From contig NC_091141.1 of assembly GCF_041381155.1 (NCBI RefSeq), positions 20,480,828 through 20,544,827 on the forward strand: a DNA stretch of 64,000 nt, read 5' to 3'. Position 1 is the first letter of the stretch. Each line of letters starts with the position of its first letter. The translations under genes and the position numbers were made by a program. This stretch comes from Argopecten irradians. Taxonomy: Eukaryota > Mollusca > Bivalvia > Pectinida > Pectinidae. The notes below the pieces were generated by a model that had not been told where the DNA came from, did not search any database, and was given only the letters and a program-made list of their open reading frames with translations. Positions 62,101-64,000 of this stretch are shown here, piece by piece.

Positions 62101-62858
62101 GGGGAAATTACCTGCGGACTGGAAATGCGCTAATATAACGGCAATATTTAAGAAAGGAGATCGGAAGGAGGCTTCAAACTACAGACCAGTAAGCCTGACC
62201 AGTGTTTGTTTGTAAATTATTAGAATCAATAATAAGGGATGAAATAATGAGTCACATGAAAAGAAATAAGCTATTTAGTAACGCTCAGTTTGGTTTTATA
62301 GACAGTAGATCCACGGTTCTTCAACTTATCAATGTCATGGATAAATGGACAGATATTTTGGATAAAGGAGCATGCGTGGATATAATATACTGTGACTTTA
62401 TGAAGGCTTTCGACAAAGTACCTCATGGCCGACTAGTACATAAACTCGCAAAATATGGCATCGGTGGTCAGTTTTCAATCTGGATCCAAGCCTTTCTGTT
62501 TGGAAGAAAACAAAGAGTTGTAGTGAATGGCAAAACGTCGGAGTGGAATTCCAGTTTTTAAGCGGGATACCACAAGGATCTGTGTTTGGGACCACTTCTC
62601 TTTGTTTCTCTATATAAATGATATGCCCGATGTAAACAAGTACTGGGACAGACACCTATCTGTATGCGGATGATACGAAAGCTTTTAGATCAATAAAAAA
62701 TGAAGAGGATTGCAAAATATTACAACATGATATATATTCATTAAGCCAATGGTCAGATATTTGGAAACTCTGCTTCCACCCAGACAAATGTAAAATGATG
62801 CGATTAGGATATTCAAATACAACTAAATATGGATACAGACTGAAGGAAAATGGCCCAA
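56200..62858 (+). mobile_element. CR1-like non-LTR retrotransposon (LINE), split by a pearl-like insertion
   Basis: Endonuclease part 56520-57377: ISEVKPKN, LVGSLYRSPN, FGDLNLPGIDW, IRQPTRGRGTDNPSVIDLIL are typical APE-like endonuclease motifs. After a ~4-kb insertion the reverse transcriptase continues at 61423: [49 protein letters not shown], and the catalytic YADD at 62662-62673. The frame is broken several times by single-base shifts (for example near 61700 and 62560), so it is inactive. It is cut at 62858 by another pearl-like insertion. CR1/L2/Jockey-group membership is inferred from motif style; the exact clade is uncertain. It probably lies within a PAXIP1 intron. Confidence 0.85.
57378..61422 (-). 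mobile_element. Pearl-like element (~4.0 kb), 'GGTCATCT' subfamily, with ~160-bp tandem core
   Basis: A poly-T then a hairpin with ends AGGTCATC/GATGACCT (57386-57418), a short CCGT/GCCGTGC stretch, about 21 units of ~160 bp (tgagcctggtccgaccccta, aatcctactcctccttcatc, ggatttcatccatatttggt), an unrelated ~300-bp tail with 'ggccgacttcctgttttcag' twice, and an end agatgaccgttaaggcccat...gggCCTTGTTT. AGATGACC is the reverse complement of the hairpin arm GGTCATCT. It interrupts the LINE. The ORFs in it are repeat translation. Confidence 0.88.
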
Positions 62859-64000
62859 TTTTTTAGCTCACCTGGCCCGAAGGGCCGGTGAGCTTATGTC
62901 ATGGCGCGGCGTCCCGTCGTCCGTCCGTCCGTCCGTCCGTCCGTCCGTCCGTCGTCCGTCCGTCCGTCGTCCGTCCGTCAACATTTCCTTTAAATCGCTA
63001 CTAGTCATAGAGAGTTCTGGATGGATTGTAACCAAATTTGGCCAGAAACATTCTTGGGGGAAGGGAAACAGAACTTGTATAAATTTTGGCTCTGACCCCC
63101 AGGGGGCAGGAGGGGCGGGGGCCCAATAGAGGTAATAGAGGTAAATCCTATAAATCGCTACTTGTCCTAGAGTTCTGCATGGATTGTAACCAAATTTTGG
63201 CCAGAAACATCCTTGGGGGAAGGGGAACAGAACTTTTATAAATTTTGGCTCTGACCCCCTGGGGGCAGGAGAGGAGCGGGGCCCAATAGGGGTAATAGAA
63301 GTAAATCCTATAAATCGCTACTTGTCCTAGAATTCTGCATGGATTGTAACCAAATTTGGCCAGAAACATCCTTGGGGGAAGGGGAACAGAACTTGTATAA
63401 ATTTTGGCTCTGACCCCCAGGGGACAGATGGGCGGGGGCCCAATAGGGGTAATAGAGGTAAATCCTATAAATCGCTACTTGTCCTAGAGTTCTGCATGGA
63501 TTGTAACCAAATTTGGCCAGAAACATCCTTGGGGGAAGGGGAACAGAACTTGTTTAAATTTTGGCTCTGACCCCCTTGGGGCAGGAGGGGCGGGGTCCAA
63601 TAGGGGTAATAGAGGTAAATCCTATAAATCGCTACTTGTCCTAGAGTTCTGCATGGATTGTTACCAAATTTGGCCAGAAACATCCTTGGGGGAAGGGGAA
63701 CAGAACTGTATAAATTTTGGCTCTGACCCCCAGGGGGCAGGAGGGGCGGGGCCCAATAGGGGTAATAGAGGTAAATCCTATAAATCATTACTTGTCCTAG
63801 AGTTCTGCATGGATTGTAACCAAATTTGGCCAGAAACATCCTTGGGGGAAGGGGAACAGAACTTGTATAAATTTTGGCTCTGACCCCTCGGGGGCAGGAG
63901 GGGCGGGGGCCCAATAGGGGTAATAGAGGTAAATCCTATAAATCGCTACTTGTCCTAGAGTTCTGCATGGATTGTAACCAAATTTGGCCAGAAACATCCT
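62859..64000 (-). mobile_element. Pearl-like element, 'AGCTCACC' subfamily, cut by the window edge
   Basis: TTTTT then a hairpin with arms AGCTCACC..GGCCC / GGGCC..GGTGAGCT (62865-62894), (CCGT)n/(CGTC)n microsatellite (62915-62985), then at least seven ~157-bp units (atcgctacttgtcctagagt, ggattgtaaccaaatttggc, aacatccttgggggaagggg). Its far end is outside the window. It interrupts the 3' part of the LINE. Confidence 0.85.

Noticed and set aside
63148-63997. Minus-strand ORFs with repeated MFLAKFGYNPCR units
   Set aside because: Translation of ~157-bp repeat units in the last element; no gene evidence.
1-64000. Retroviral, LTR or Polinton remains
   Set aside because: No integrase, protease, capsid, envelope or DNA polymerase B motif, and no LTR pair was seen. 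The only RT belongs to the CR1-like LINE.

Overview
The window is invertebrate nuclear DNA, most likely from a bivalve mollusc. Split genes with GT-AG introns, AT-rich non-coding DNA, tRNA-derived SINEs of a bivalve type, and many pearl-like elements (hairpin end, CCGT microsatellite, tandem core of about 150-330 bp) support this. The species cannot be named from sequence alone.

Five host genes are supported. (1) 1136-7366 (+): the 3' half of a delta-like phosphoinositide phospholipase C, entering the window from the left. (2) 12555-14435 (-): a single-exon TRIM E3 ligase with RING, B-box, coiled coil and an NHL-like propeller. (3) 19658-36088 (+): MYG1 3'-5' exonuclease, whose second visible intron is about 13.9 kb and made almost wholly of two satellites. 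(4) 40796-47388 (-): DCAF7/WDR68, complete in eight coding exons. (5) 49159 onward (+): PAXIP1/PTIP, N-terminal part, head-to-head with DCAF7 and running off the right side.

Layout: 0-7.4 kb PLC; 7.4-12.5 kb intergenic DNA with MITEs and a 45-bp satellite; 12.5-14.4 kb TRIM; 14.4-19.6 kb intergenic DNA with a short pearl-like element and a near-perfect palindrome; 19.6-36.1 kb MYG1 with a 60-bp array (20.4-25.07 kb) and a 39-bp array (25.07-34.24 kb); 36.4-38.4 kb a pearl-like element and minisatellites; 40.8-47.4 kb DCAF7 with a pearl-like element, SINEs and foldback elements in its introns; 49-54.4 kb PAXIP1; 54.8-64 kb a nest of three pearl-like elements in and beside a CR1-like LINE.

Two themes stand out. 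First, tandem duplications repeatedly copy splice junctions: a 49-bp PLC satellite in which every unit carries the real 3' splice site plus the first 11 nt of the exon, a duplicated PLC donor, a duplicated DCAF7 donor, and a duplication across the MYG1 stop codon. Second, the pearl-like elements come in several subfamilies. In each one measurable here, the arm of the terminal hairpin is complementary to a motif near the opposite end, although the arm sequence differs between subfamilies. This resembles the asymmetric terminal inverted repeats of Helentron-type elements. In addition, conserved parts of MYG1, and less certainly PAXIP1 BRCT2, are not found where they should be. For MYG1 the exon phases show that something is missing.
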